Shown: positions 1-8,812 of the stretch, piece after piece | Layout: each line of letters starts with the position of its first letter | Position numbering within the stretch: position 1 is the stretch's first letter | Assembly: GCA_045114775.1 (NCBI GenBank) | Contig: JBGULC010000012.1 | Location: forward strand, 62,001-126,000 | Direction of reading: 5' to 3' | From: UBA3792 sp045114775 | Lineage (GTDB): Bacteria; Bacillota; Clostridia; Christensenellales; CAG-138 | DNA length: 64,000 nt | Position numbers and translations under genes: made by a program | Notes under the pieces: model-generated | Databases searched by the model: none | Seen by the model: only the letters and a program-made list of their open reading frames with translations | What the model was told of the DNA's origin: nothing

Positions 1-933
1 TCCGATCAGCGCGTGCCGCACGTCATAACCCGCGCGAAGCGATACGTCCGCGTCGGAGCCGTAGCTCGGGACCATCATGTCGAGCGCGTACGGGATGCCG
101 TTCTTCTCGCAGAGCTTGACGAGCTCGTCGGTCAGCACGGTGTGATACGGGAACGCTGCGTCCTTCGTGGCGATCGTGACCTTGTGCTCGCTGCTGTCGT
201 GATCGAGCCCGATGCAGCCGATGTCGACCGCGATGAGGTCTTTCGTGTCCGCGGGAATGCCGCAGGCGCCACCGTGCCCGATCTCCTCGTATTCGGTGAA
301 GAGCAGGCTGACCTTGCGGTTGAGCCTGACTCTGCCGTCCGTAACGCGCTGCGCTAAGCTGAGGAGCGTCGCCGCGCTTGCCTTATCGTCGAGGTAGCGG
401 CTCTTGATGAAGCCCTTCTCGGTCTCCTGATAGCGCGTTTCGATCGCGACCTGATCTCCGCAGGTGATGCCGAGCTTCTCGACGTCCGCGCGGGAATACA
501 CGTCCTCGTCCAGAAGCAGCACAAGATTCGTGTCGAGGTCCATCGGCGTGTCCTTTTCGGACTGGCTCATCAGGTGAACGCTCGGATTCTTTCTCCGCAC
601 CGTGCCGGTGTAGATCTTGCCGTTTCTTGCGTGCACGCGGCAGTTCCAGTCGAGCGCGTAGTACGGATGCACGCCGCCGACCTTGATGACGGACAGCGTT
701 CCGTCCGCATTGATTTGCCGCACCATGAGTCCGATCGCGTCGACGTGCGCGGCGATCGTGACGGGATTGCCCTCGCCGCCGAGGTCGAACCGCACGCCGC
801 CCTTATTGAGCTGCACGGCGGGAATGCCCATCCGCTTTGCTTCCGCGAGCAGATACTCGTCCATTTCCACAAAGAAACCGGTCGTGCTGTCGATCGCCAT
901 CAGATCACGCAGCGTTTTTTTCAGCTGTTCCAT
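1..933 (-). CDS. M42 family metallopeptidase (aminopeptidase), C-terminus cut by window edge
   Basis: A 311-codon open frame from ATG at 933 runs off the left edge without a stop. It is a cytosolic dinuclear-metal aminopeptidase of the M42 (glutamyl aminopeptidase/FrvX) family. Visible family marks are AAHVDAIG (first metal histidine and aspartate), YLDDKASA (bridging aspartate) and YEEIGHGGA (catalytic and metal glutamates). The start codon follows the potD stop by 10 bp, so it is probably the last or a late gene of the pot operon. A role in trimming peptides is family knowledge; a link to polyamine uptake is only suggested by position. Confidence 0.93.
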   Translation of the reverse strand, partial: MEQLKKTLRDLMAIDSTTGFFVEMDEYLLAEAKRMGIPAVQLNKGGVRFDLGGEGNPVTIAAHVDAIGLMVRQINADGTLSVIKVGGVHPYYALDWNCRVHARNGKIYTGTVRRKNPSVHLMSQSEKDTPMDLDTNLVLLLDEDVYSRADVEKLGITCGDQVAIETRYQETEKGFIKSRYLDDKASAATLLSLAQRVTDGRVRLNRKVSLLFTEYEEIGHGGACGIPADTKDLIAVDIGCIGLDHDSSEHKVTIATKDAAFPYHTVLTDELVKLCEKNGIPYALDMMVPSYGSDADVSLRAGYDVRHALIG

Positions 934-943
934 ACGGCCCTCC

Positions 944-1999
944 TTATTTGGACGCCTTGATCTTGTCCCAAGCGGCGTTGAACACCTCTACAAATTCGCC
1001 GAGGTCATGGAAGACTTCGCAGCGATCGAGGACCTCCTGCGGCGGATTATAGGTCTCATCCTCGGTGTAGTCCGGTCCGAGACGATCCAGCGCAGCCTTG
1101 TTCGGAGTCGTGTAACCGATATACTCGGTGTTGCGGGTCGCATTCTCCGCGTCGTTCAGGAAATTGATAAACGCATGCGCCGCATCGACGTTCTTTGCGT
1201 TCTTGGGAATGATGACGTTGTCGAACCAGACGTTGCTGCCTTCTTTCGGGACGACAAACGCAAGATCCTCGTTCTCGCCGATGCATGCGACCGCATCGCC
1301 GGAGTATACGACCGCGAGCGCCGCCTTGTTGTTGACCATGGAGGTACGCATGTTATCGGTGCCGAAGCCCTTTCTAAGCGGCGCCTGTGCGATCAGCAGA
1401 TCGCGCGCGGCGTTGACTTCCGCCTCGTTGCGGGTGTTGAAATCATAGCCCAGATACTTCAGCGTGATGCCGATGGTATCGCGAACGCTGTCGTACATCC
1501 AGATCTTGCCGGCGTACTTCTCATTCCAGAGGATCCCCCAGCTGTCCACCGGTTCTTCGACCATCGTCGTGTTGTACAGGATGCCGACCGTGCCCCACAT
1601 ATAGGGAAGCGAATACTTGTTGCCCGGATCGAAGCTGTTCGTGATCTCCATCATCTTCGGGTCGATGTTCTTTGCATTCGGGATCTTTGCATAATCCAGC
1701 GGAAGAAGCATGTCCTCACGGATCATCTGCTCGATGATATAGTCCGACGGGAAGCAGAGATCATAGTTGCTGTCGGAGGAACGGAGCTTGATCAGCATTT
1801 CCTCATTGCTCGTCATTTCGATGTAATTGACCTTGATGCCGGTCTGCTCTTCAAATTCGTCGATCAGATCGGGATCGATGTATTCGCCCCAATTCAGGAC
1901 ATTCAGCTCGCGGTTCGGTTCCGCGGTCTTCGAGCCGCACGCTGCAAACGCAAGGATCATACATGCCGCAAAAACGAGGCAAAGGATCTTCTTCATCAT
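944..1999 (-). CDS. potD: Spermidine/putrescine ABC transporter substrate-binding lipoprotein PotD
   Basis: 351 residues. A lipoprotein signal peptide ends in the lipobox LAFAAC near residue 21, so the protein should be tethered outside the membrane. The mature part begins with the PotD-typical ELNVLNWGEYIDPD and contains SLPYMWGTVGILYN, a hallmark of polyamine-binding proteins. It should deliver spermidine or putrescine to the PotB/PotC channel encoded just upstream in the operon. An AGGAG ribosome site precedes ATG 1999; a second ATG follows immediately. Substrate choice between spermidine and putrescine cannot be read from sequence by eye. Confidence 0.95.
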   Translation of the reverse strand: MMKKILCLVFAACMILAFAACGSKTAEPNRELNVLNWGEYIDPDLIDEFEEQTGIKVNYIEMTSNEEMLIKLRSSDSNYDLCFPSDYIIEQMIREDMLLPLDYAKIPNAKNIDPKMMEITNSFDPGNKYSLPYMWGTVGILYNTTMVEEPVDSWGILWNEKYAGKIWMYDSVRDTIGITLKYLGYDFNTRNEAEVNAARDLLIAQAPLRKGFGTDNMRTSMVNNKAALAVVYSGDAVACIGENEDLAFVVPKEGSNVWFDNVIIPKNAKNVDAAHAFINFLNDAENATRNTEYIGYTTPNKAALDRLGPDYTEDETYNPPQEVLDRCEVFHDLGEFVEVFNAAWDKIKASK

Positions 2000-2022
2000 T
2001 GTTCTTTTCTCCTTTATGATTA

Positions 2023-2925
2023 TTATTTCAGTTTGACTTTCCTGTTCTGAACCTCATACTCGCGCTCCTTTGCCAGTCTTCTCAGATTGACGGCAAGCAG
2101 CATCGCCACAAGCGGGATAAAGATGATCGTCGCCAGCGCCGGGTTGACGCCGATCTTTCCCTTCTGGGTATTCGAGTAGATGAATACGGACAAAACCTGT
2201 GAATCCGCCGTGAAGTAACTGACGACGAAGTCGTCGAGCGACATCGTAAGCGCCATAATGAACCCGGACGTGATCCCCGGCATGATGTCCGGAATGACCG
2301 CCTTGATGAGCGCTTTGAACGGCGAACAGCCAAGGTCGAGCGCCGCTTCGTACAGCATATCCGAGCTTTGCTTCAATCTCGGCAGCACCGAGAAGATCAC
2401 ATACGGAATGCTGAACGAAATGTGCGCGATCAGCAGCTTCAGAAAGTCGCTGATCTCCAATCCGAACAGAGTATTGACGAACGCGAACAGCATCATGAAC
2501 GTAATGCCGGTCACGAGGTCGGGATTGACCATCGGGAGCTGCGAGACCGAAAGCACGACGGTGCGCGTGCGTTTCTTCATGACGTTGATGCCGATCGCAG
2601 CAGCCGTTCCGATGATCGTCGCGGCGATGCTCGAAACGAACGCGACCTCAAGCGTCAGAATCAGAGAATTGCCCGCCTTGTTGGAAAACAGGCGCCCGGA
2701 CGTCAGATTGTCCCACGTGAATCCTCTGAACCTTCCGAAGATGGAGCCGTAGTTCTCAAGCGTGAATCCGTTCCATTTTCCGAGATTCTTGAAAATCGTG
2801 TCGCCGTTGGAATCGACATGGAACTGATTGAACGAGAACAGGATCAGATAGATGATCGGCAGATACAGAAACAGCAGCATCAGGCCGAGATACACATATT
2901 TGAAGGAGCGGCCGAATTTTCTCAC
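2023..2925 (-). CDS. potC: Spermidine/putrescine ABC transporter permease PotC
   Basis: 300 residues with about six membrane helices and the binding-protein-dependent permease signature around EAALDLGCSPFKALIKAVIP, which contacts the ATPase. It starts with GTG at 2925 and overlaps the potB stop by 4 bp (GTGA), indicating translational coupling. It forms the channel with PotB. An insert of about 30 residues after the first helix (near NQFHVDSNGDTIFKNLGK) is an external loop. Family assignment is clear; the B/C naming follows operon order and the higher similarity of this one to PotC. Confidence 0.94.
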   Translation of the reverse strand: MRKFGRSFKYVYLGLMLLFLYLPIIYLILFSFNQFHVDSNGDTIFKNLGKWNGFTLENYGSIFGRFRGFTWDNLTSGRLFSNKAGNSLILTLEVAFVSSIAATIIGTAAAIGINVMKKRTRTVVLSVSQLPMVNPDLVTGITFMMLFAFVNTLFGLEISDFLKLLIAHISFSIPYVIFSVLPRLKQSSDMLYEAALDLGCSPFKALIKAVIPDIMPGITSGFIMALTMSLDDFVVSYFTADSQVLSVFIYSNTQKGKIGVNPALATIIFIPLVAMLLAVNLRRLAKEREYEVQNRKVKLK

Positions 2926-3746
2926 AGGATGCTGCCCCCTTCCTTATCCTTGTCGAAGTGGTTCATGATCAGCGTGCTGACGACGATGCACAGCAGCAGA
3001 ATGATGGACAGCGTCGAACCGACGGAGAAGTCGTTTTTGTGGTAGCCCGCCGCCGAGGTGATCGCCGTTTCGATCTTATTGCCGTACAGCATATACGCGC
3101 CGTTGCCGATCAGCGCCGGAACGGTGAACGCCGTGATCGACGGAACGAATACCATCGTGATGCCGGAAACGATACCCGGAACCGAAAGCGGCAGCACGAC
3201 GCGGAAAAAGGTCTTTACGCCGTTTGCGCCGAGATCGCGCGACGCCTCCAGAAGGCTCTTGTCGAGCTTACTGAGCGTATTGTGCAGCGGCATGACCATA
3301 AACGGCAGAAAGTCGTAGACAAGCACGAGCAGGACCGCGATCGTGCGGCCGGACGCCGTATCCGTCAGCGATTCGGTAACGCCGAGCAGCTCCGGGATCG
3401 CGTACTCGATGATCGCGCTCCATGCGTACGTACGCAGCACGAAGTTCATCCACATCGGAACGAAAAACAGGACCGAAATGAAACCCGCGACCGACTTCTT
3501 CATGTTCGACAGGATGTACGCGATCGGATAGCCCAGAAGGAGACAGATCGCCGTCGTTCCGAACGCGAATTCGATACTGACCCAGAGAATGCGCCAATTG
3601 TCCGCATCCTTCAAGGTGGAGAGGAATTTCTCCGCCGTCCACTGCCCGTCCACGTTGAACGCGTAGTAGAAGATGAACAGCATCGGCACGGCGATGAACA
3701 GGATCATCCATACGATATACGGATAAGCAAAGAATTTTCGCTTCAT
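2922..3746 (-). CDS. potB: Spermidine/putrescine ABC transporter permease PotB
   Basis: 274 residues, about six transmembrane helices, with the permease EAA-type loop LLEASRDLGANGVKTFFRVVLP. It is the partner permease of PotC for polyamine import. ATG 3746 lies 12 bp after the potA stop, and the 3' end overlaps potC, so the whole set is one transcript. The N-terminal short cytoplasmic stretch MKRKFFAYPYIVW is typical of PotB. Confidence 0.94.
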   Translation of the reverse strand: MKRKFFAYPYIVWMILFIAVPMLFIFYYAFNVDGQWTAEKFLSTLKDADNWRILWVSIEFAFGTTAICLLLGYPIAYILSNMKKSVAGFISVLFFVPMWMNFVLRTYAWSAIIEYAIPELLGVTESLTDTASGRTIAVLLVLVYDFLPFMVMPLHNTLSKLDKSLLEASRDLGANGVKTFFRVVLPLSVPGIVSGITMVFVPSITAFTVPALIGNGAYMLYGNKIETAITSAAGYHKNDFSVGSTLSIILLLCIVVSTLIMNHFDKDKEGGSIL

Positions 3747-3758
3747 GCCCCTGCCCTC

Positions 3759-5186
3759 TTACTCTTCGCGCGAAACGGACTCGGTCTTTTCGGTTTCTTC
3801 GGACTCCTCGGCTTCCTTCTTGGTCAGCTCCATCTTGTCCGGATCGACTAAGATACCGACCTCCTCGCCGTCCTCCATAAAGTCGTCGGAATGCGCGATC
3901 CAGTCGTTCTCCTCGCAGGAGACTGTGACCTCGTAATGCGTGCCGAGGAACATGCAGGCCTTGATCGTACCGGTCAGCTTCGCATCCTGCGGCGCGACGA
4001 GCCGCACGTTTTCGGGCGCAATGCGCACGATGGCGATCTCTTTGTTCTCGTAATCCTCGAGCCCCTCGCACGGGAAGGCCACGTCGTCGATGTAGATCGC
4101 GTTCTCGCTCGGCCAGGTCTCCGCGTCGAAGATGTTGTTCGCGCGCGTCTTCTTCATGATATGGATCGCATCGGGCAGGATCTGGATGCCGACCCGGCTT
4201 CCGACCGGCGCGAAGTCCGTGGTGTGCACGATCCATTCATAGCCGCCGCAGTCCACGCAGATCTCGTAGTGCACGCCCATGAACACGACCGAAGCGACCG
4301 TACCGGAGACCTTTGACTTCTCGGGCGGGACGATGTCGATGTCCTCCGGGCGGACGACCGCGTCGACCTCGACGTTCTTGCCGAAGCCCGCGTCCACGCA
4401 GCGGTACACGACGCCGTTCATGCGAACCTTATAGTCCTCGAGCATAAGACCCGGGACGATGTTGCTCTCGCCGATGAAGTCCGCGACGAACGGGTTCTTC
4501 GGCTCGTTGTAGATGTCGGTCGGCTTACCGATCTGCTGGATGACGCCGTCCTTCATAACGACGATCGTATCGGACATCGTCAGCGCCTCTTCCTGATCGT
4601 GCGTAACGTAGATGAACGTGATGCCGAGCTGCCGCTGCATACGCTTGAGCTCCACCTGCATCTCCTGCCGGAGCTTCAGATCCAGCGCGCCGAGCGGTTC
4701 GTCCAGAAGCAGGACCTTCGGCTCGTTGACGAGCGCACGCGCGATCGCAACGCGCTGCTGCTGACCGCCGGAAAGCTGGTCGATCCAGCGTTTGCCGTAG
4801 CCCTCTAAGTTTACGAGCTTCAGCATCTTCTCGACCTTTTCTTTGATCTCGGCCTTCGGCTTCTTCTTGATCTTCAGACCGAACGCGATGTTGTCGAACA
4901 CGTTGAGGTGCGGGAACAGCGCGTACTTCTGGAAGACCGTGTTGATCTCGCGCTTGTGCGGCGGGACCTTCGCGATATCGACGCCGTTCATCTTGATCAT
5001 GCCGGAGGACGGAATGATGAACCCCGCGATGCAGCGCAAAAGCGTCGTCTTGCCGCAGCCGGACGGGCCCAAAAGGGTCAAGAACTCGCCGTCGTCGATG
5101 TACAGATTGACATGATCCAGCGCCACGTCCCCGTTGTAATCCTTGCTGATGTCGATCAGCTCGATCAGATGCTTGCTATTTTCCAT
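3759..5186 (-). CDS. potA: Polyamine ABC transporter ATP-binding protein PotA with a duplicated C-terminal TOBE region
   Basis: 475 residues, about 100 longer than typical PotA. The nucleotide-binding domain has Walker A GPSGCGKTT (40-48), the Q-loop near FQKYALFPH, the signature LSGGQQQR (138-145) and Walker B VLLLDEP (158-164). It energises polyamine import through PotB/PotC. The C-terminal regulatory part appears twice: residues about 271-345 (VVRPEDI, SGTVASVVFMGVHYEI) and about 382-456 (VRIAPENV, TGTIKACMFLGTHYEV), 111 residues apart. An acidic tail ends the protein. ATG 5186 follows a GGGGGA site and the regulator stop by 9 bp. Confidence 0.95.
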   Translation of the reverse strand: MENSKHLIELIDISKDYNGDVALDHVNLYIDDGEFLTLLGPSGCGKTTLLRCIAGFIIPSSGMIKMNGVDIAKVPPHKREINTVFQKYALFPHLNVFDNIAFGLKIKKKPKAEIKEKVEKMLKLVNLEGYGKRWIDQLSGGQQQRVAIARALVNEPKVLLLDEPLGALDLKLRQEMQVELKRMQRQLGITFIYVTHDQEEALTMSDTIVVMKDGVIQQIGKPTDIYNEPKNPFVADFIGESNIVPGLMLEDYKVRMNGVVYRCVDAGFGKNVEVDAVVRPEDIDIVPPEKSKVSGTVASVVFMGVHYEICVDCGGYEWIVHTTDFAPVGSRVGIQILPDAIHIMKKTRANNIFDAETWPSENAIYIDDVAFPCEGLEDYENKEIAIVRIAPENVRLVAPQDAKLTGTIKACMFLGTHYEVTVSCEENDWIAHSDDFMEDGEEVGILVDPDKMELTKKEAEESEETEKTESVSREE

Positions 5187-5195
5187 GAGTCCCCC

Positions 5196-5750
5196 TTAAA
5201 ATGACGGCGGCGTGCTGATCCAGAGCACCTTCGCCGGTGTTTTTCCGTTGTTGAAAAGATAATGCACGCCCTGCGGATGCAGATAAAAGCTGTCGCCCTT
5301 ACGAACGCGGTGCTTTGCGTCGCCGTCTACGAGCGTGACCGTGCCGGAAAGCACCATTCCGAATTCCTCGCCCTCGTGCGGATCGAGCTCCTCCGTCTGT
5401 CCGCCCGGCGCGATCGTAACGAGAATGGGCTCCAGTGCGTTCTTCTGCGCGTTCGGCACGAGCCAGCGGATCAGCGTGCCCGCCTCCTCGTCCTCCTTCT
5501 CGAACGTGTCGTCCGCAGAAAAAACGACGCGCTCCTCCGAGCGGTCGTTGAAAAACGCCGCAATATCCGTCCCGAGCGCCTCGAGAATGTCCATCAGCGT
5601 GGCGATCGAGGGCGACGTGATATCGTTCTCAAGCTGCGAGATAAACCCCTTGGTCAATTCGGTCCGGTCGGCAAGCTCCTCCTGCGTCAGCCCGAGCTTG
5701 ACCCGAAGCCTCTTGAGCTTTCTTCCGATCTCCGGTCTGCCCGATTCCAT
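5196..5750 (-). CDS. Xre-family regulator with C-terminal cupin domain, probable pot operon regulator
   Basis: 184 residues. Residues about 9-63 form a helix-turn-helix of the Xre type (LTQEELADRTELTKGFISQLE), and residues about 105-180 form a small-molecule-binding cupin (DPHEGEEFGMVLSG...DSFYLHPQGVHY). This layout is that of PuuR-like regulators, which often precede polyamine transport genes. It is the first gene of the pot operon, 9 bp ahead of potA. ATG 5750 has an AAAGGA site. A palindrome overlaps its promoter, so autorepression with a polyamine or related ligand is likely; the ligand is inferred from context. Confidence 0.93.
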   Translation of the reverse strand: MESGRPEIGRKLKRLRVKLGLTQEELADRTELTKGFISQLENDITSPSIATLMDILEALGTDIAAFFNDRSEERVVFSADDTFEKEDEEAGTLIRWLVPNAQKNALEPILVTIAPGGQTEELDPHEGEEFGMVLSGTVTLVDGDAKHRVRKGDSFYLHPQGVHYLFNNGKTPAKVLWISTPPSF

Positions 5751-5765
5751 CGTGTCTATCCTTTC

Positions 5766-5803
5766 TAAACTTAAAGTTTACGATCACTAAACTTTTCTTG
5801 CAA
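5766..5803 (-). promoter_or_regulatory. Promoter and putative operator of the xre-potABCD operon
   Basis: On the minus strand TTGCAA (5803-5798) and TAAACT (5780-5775) are separated by 17 bp. The -10 box lies inside a perfect inverted repeat, TAAACTT-A-AAGTTTA (5766-5780), and a further half site AAAAGTTTA sits in the spacer (5796-5788). A dimeric Xre-cupin protein bound here would block RNA polymerase. The repeat and boxes are seen directly; binding by the adjacent regulator is inferred. Confidence 0.7.
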
Positions 5804-5884
5804 TATAATGCCATATCCGCTCCCCTTTGTCAACACTTATTTTGCCGATTCGCGTCCGATTCCGCCGTTCTGCGGGAAATATAC

Positions 5885-5906
5885 AAAAAGCCGGGACGAT
5901 CCCGGC
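5885..5906 (-). terminator. Rho-independent terminator of udk
   Basis: GCCGGGA (5890-5896) pairs perfectly with TCCCGGC (5900-5906) across a three-base loop, and on the minus strand it is followed by TTTTTG. It sits about 40 bp after the udk stop. Confidence 0.85.
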
Positions 5907-5945
5907 AAAAAAGAGGAACGGATCGCTCCGCCCCCGCAAGTAAAA

Positions 5946-6620
5946 TCAATCCTCGTCGTTCTCGCTCTCCGCCGACGCGGCGACGCGCACGCCGGATTCC
6001 TTCTCAAAACGCTCGGCCAGAACTTTTGTCGTAAGATAGGCTGAGATGCAGTCGATCGCCATCTTGTTCTTGCCGCCGCGCATGATCGCAAAGTCGGCGT
6101 CGGTGATGTAGTTGACGATATACTTTTCATACATCGGCTTGACCGTTTCGACGTACTGCTCGGCGATGTTGTCGATCGTTCTGCCGCGGCTCTTGATGTC
6201 GCGCTTGATGCGGCGAAGCAGGCAGATGTCGGTATCGACGTGCATGTAGACCTTCAGTACCATGCGGTCCAAAAGCCTGTGATCGTAGAACATGTGGATG
6301 CCTTCCATGATCAGCACCTCGGGCGGGTAGATGAGCTCGTCCGAGTCGGCGCGGAGATGTGCGGCGTAGTCGTAGCCCTTCTTGGTGATGGGCTTGCCGC
6401 TTTCGAGCGTGTCGAGGTCGCGGATGATCTCGTCGTAGTCGAAGATGTTCGGCTCGTCGTAGTTGATGTGCACGCGCTCCTCGAACGGCAGCTCCGGAAA
6501 GCTCTTGTAATAGCAGTCCTGGCCGATGATAACGCAGCTGCACGAAAGGCTGTCCTGGATCCTCTTGGCCAGCGTGCTCTTGCCGCTGCCGGACGCGCCG
6601 CAGATACCCACAATGATCAT
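5946..6620 (-). CDS. udk: Uridine kinase
   Basis: 224 residues. Walker A GASGSGKST (8-16) near the N-terminus, FDYDEIIRDLDTL and IMEGIHMFYD place it in the uridine kinase/PRK family, which phosphorylates uridine and cytidine to the monophosphates in pyrimidine salvage. The frame is open far upstream, but ATG 6620 has a strong GGAGGGGG site and starts exactly at the family N-terminus MIIVGICGASG. It has its own promoter and terminator. The last 15 residues are acidic and not part of the fold. The substrate could be another small nucleoside or a related metabolite. Confidence 0.9.
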   Translation of the reverse strand: MIIVGICGASGSGKSTLAKRIQDSLSCSCVIIGQDCYYKSFPELPFEERVHINYDEPNIFDYDEIIRDLDTLESGKPITKKGYDYAAHLRADSDELIYPPEVLIMEGIHMFYDHRLLDRMVLKVYMHVDTDICLLRRIKRDIKSRGRTIDNIAEQYVETVKPMYEKYIVNYITDADFAIMRGGKNKMAIDCISAYLTTKVLAERFEKESGVRVAASAESENDED

Positions 6621-6657
6621 AAAAATGCAACCCCCTCCGAATGATTTCTTTTGTAGT

Positions 6658-6686
6658 ATTGTACCGCAATCCCGCGGCGCTTGCAA
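6658..6686 (-). promoter_or_regulatory. Promoter of udk
   Basis: TTGCAA (6686-6681), 17 bp, TACAAT (6663-6658) on the minus strand, about 38 bp ahead of the udk start. Confidence 0.75.
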
Positions 6687-6725
6687 GAGTCTTTCGCTCT
6701 CCTGTGTCGATTTTCGCCGATCCGA

Positions 6726-6754
6726 TTGACATTTCGCGCGAATTGTACTATATT
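6726..6754 (+). promoter_or_regulatory. Promoter of the cytidylate-kinase-like/MATE pair
   Basis: A consensus TTGACA (6726-6731), 17 bp, TATATT (6749-6754). It is divergent from the udk promoter, with about 40 bp between the two -35 boxes. Confidence 0.8.
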
Positions 6755-6809
6755 TTTTATATACGATCCATGAAGCGATCCGCTGCGGGCGCTTCGGAAG
6801 GGAGTCATC

Positions 6810-7430
6810 ATGAACATCATCACCGTCAGCCGCGAATTCGGTTCCGGCGGCCGCGAGCTCGGAAAGCGCATCGCGGATATCCTCGGCTACGATTATTACG
6901 ACAGCGAAATCATTTCCGCCATTGCCGAAAAAAGCGGACTCGACGAACACTTTGTCGAAAGTACGCTGGACAATCACGGATGGCAGGACTTTCCCGTCTC
7001 CTTCGGCGGAACGATGCATTCCGTCGCGTATCTGCAGGCAAGCAAAATCGATCTTCTCATTCAGCAGAAGAAGGTCATCGACGGAATCGCCGCGCTCGGC
7101 AAAGATTGCGTTATCATCGGCCGCAACGCCGACGCGATCCTGAAGGATTATCACCCGTTCAGCATCTTCGTCTGCGCCGATACGGCGGCGAAGATCGCCC
7201 GCTGCCGCGCCCGCGCACGTGCAGACGAAAAGCTCACCGACCGCGAGCTCGTCCGCAAGATGAAGGAGATCGACAAGGGCCGCGCACGCACGCGCGATTT
7301 TCTGACCGGCAGCGAGTGGGGCAAGTGCCAGAGCTACCATCTCACCGTCAACACCGGCGACTGGGATATGAAGCTTCTGTCCGCCGCCGTTGCGGAGTTC
7401 GCAAAGAAATGGTTCGAGAGCAAGGCATGA
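6810..7430 (+). CDS. Cytidylate kinase-like family protein
   Basis: 206 residues. MNIITVSREFGSGGRELGKR carries the family P-loop variant (REFGSGG), followed by DYYDSEII and a C-terminal RARTRDFLTGSEWG region. These proteins resemble cytidylate kinase (P-loop NMP kinase fold) but are distinct from Cmk, and their substrate is not established. AAGGGAG precedes ATG 6810. The stop overlaps the MATE gene start (ATGA), so the two are co-translated. Cytosolic. Confidence 0.88.
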   Translation: MNIITVSREFGSGGRELGKRIADILGYDYYDSEIISAIAEKSGLDEHFVESTLDNHGWQDFPVSFGGTMHSVAYLQASKIDLLIQQKKVIDGIAALGKDCVIIGRNADAILKDYHPFSIFVCADTAAKIARCRARARADEKLTDRELVRKMKEIDKGRARTRDFLTGSEWGKCQSYHLTVNTGDWDMKLLSAAVAEFAKKWFESKA

Positions 7431-8761
7431 GGATCAAGCTCTCCGATCACTTTACATATCGAAAGCTCCTCCGATTTACCCTGCCGTCCATCGCCATGAT
7501 GATCTTTACCTCGATCTACGGCGTGGTCGACGGGTATTTTGTATCCAATTTTGCGGGCAAGGAGCCGTTCGCCGCGGTCAACCTGATCATGCCGTTCATC
7601 ATGGTCGTCGCGACCGTGGGCTTTATGTTCGGCACCGGCGGCACGGCGCTCGTCTCCAAGACCTTCGGCGAGGGCGATCCGGAACGCGCAAACCGGTATT
7701 TCTCGCTGTTCGTTTATGCGTCCTTCATCCTCGGCGTTCTGTTCTCGGTCCTCGGGATCGTGTTTTTGCGGCCGATCTCGCGGCTTTTGGGCGCCGAAGG
7801 AACGCTGCTCGACAACTGCGTCGTTTACGGCACGATCGTTATCGCGGCAATGCCGTTCTTTATTCTGCAGCTGCTCTTTCAGAGCTTCTTCGTTGCGGCG
7901 GAGAAGCCGAATCTCGGCTTCTGGGTCATCGTCGCGGGCGGCGTCGCCAACATGATCGGCGACGCGCTGCTCGTCACGCTTCTGCCGCAGGAACTGAAAC
8001 TGACCGGCGCGGCGATCGCGACGGCGCTCGGACAGGTCGTCGGCGGCGGCGTTCCGCTGATCTATTTCTTCCGCAAAAACAGCAGCATCCTGCGGCTCGG
8101 CAAGACGCGTTTTGACGCAATAGCGCTTTGGAAGGCGATGACCAACGGCGTGTCCGAGCTTGTCAGCAGCGCGTCCATGAGCATCGTCGGCATTGTTATG
8201 AACCTGCAGCTATTAAAGTATGCGGGCGAAGACGGCGTGGCGGCATACGGCGTCATGATGTACGTCAACATGATCTTCGCCGCGATCTTCATCGGCTACT
8301 CCATCGGCACCGCGCCGGTCTTCGGCTTTCATTTCGGCGCGAAGAATCACAGCGAGCTCAGAAATCTGCTGCGCAAAAGCCTGCTGCTTTTGCTGATCGG
8401 CGGTATTCTGATGGTCGCCGCCGCGGAGGGGCTTGCAAGACCGCTTGCGCTGCTGTTCGTGGGCTACGACGCGCATCTCATGGAGCTGACCGAATCCGGC
8501 TTCCGCATCTTTGCGCTGTCCTTCTTCTTCATCGGGTTTGCGATCTTCGGTTCCGGCTTCTTCACCGCTCTGAACGACGGCGTAACCTCGGCGATCATTT
8601 CGTTCCTCCGAACGCTCGTCTTTGAACTGGGCGCGATCCTGCTGCTCCCGCTGCTGTTCGACGTCAACGGACTTTGGTTCTCCGTCGTCGTCGCCGAGCT
8701 GATGGCGACCGCGCTCTCGTTCCTTTTCATGGCGATCAAGCGAAAGAAATACGGGTATTAA
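7427..8761 (+). CDS. MATE family efflux transporter
   Basis: 444 residues with about twelve hydrophobic helices in two homologous halves. FTLPSIAMMIFTSIYGVVDGYFVSNFAGKEP is the typical MATE N-terminus (helix 1 and loop), and GTGGTALVSKTFGEGD is the conserved second motif. It should export cationic compounds or drugs using a sodium or proton gradient. The start codon overlaps the upstream kinase-like gene by 4 bp. The substrate cannot be predicted. Confidence 0.93.
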   Translation: MRIKLSDHFTYRKLLRFTLPSIAMMIFTSIYGVVDGYFVSNFAGKEPFAAVNLIMPFIMVVATVGFMFGTGGTALVSKTFGEGDPERANRYFSLFVYASFILGVLFSVLGIVFLRPISRLLGAEGTLLDNCVVYGTIVIAAMPFFILQLLFQSFFVAAEKPNLGFWVIVAGGVANMIGDALLVTLLPQELKLTGAAIATALGQVVGGGVPLIYFFRKNSSILRLGKTRFDAIALWKAMTNGVSELVSSASMSIVGIVMNLQLLKYAGEDGVAAYGVMMYVNMIFAAIFIGYSIGTAPVFGFHFGAKNHSELRNLLRKSLLLLLIGGILMVAAAEGLARPLALLFVGYDAHLMELTESGFRIFALSFFFIGFAIFGSGFFTALNDGVTSAIISFLRTLVFELGAILLLPLLFDVNGLWFSVVVAELMATALSFLFMAIKRKKYGY

Positions 8762-8770
8762 AAGGCACAA

Positions 8771-8801
8771 AAAAAGGAGGGGTTTCGCGCCCCTCCTTCT
8801 T
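8771..8801. terminator. Bidirectional terminator between MATE and beta-propeller genes
   Basis: AAGGAGGGG (8774-8782) pairs with CCCCTCCTT (8790-8798). On the minus strand it is followed by a run of eight T; on the plus strand by CTTTAT. It serves the two convergent genes. Confidence 0.85.
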
Positions 8802-8812
8802 TATGTCCTGAT

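Noticed and set aside
5946..7340. 464-codon frame that would fuse an N-terminal region to uridine kinase
   Set aside because: The upstream part is antisense to the cytidylate-kinase-like gene, and a strong ribosome site sits before ATG 6620.
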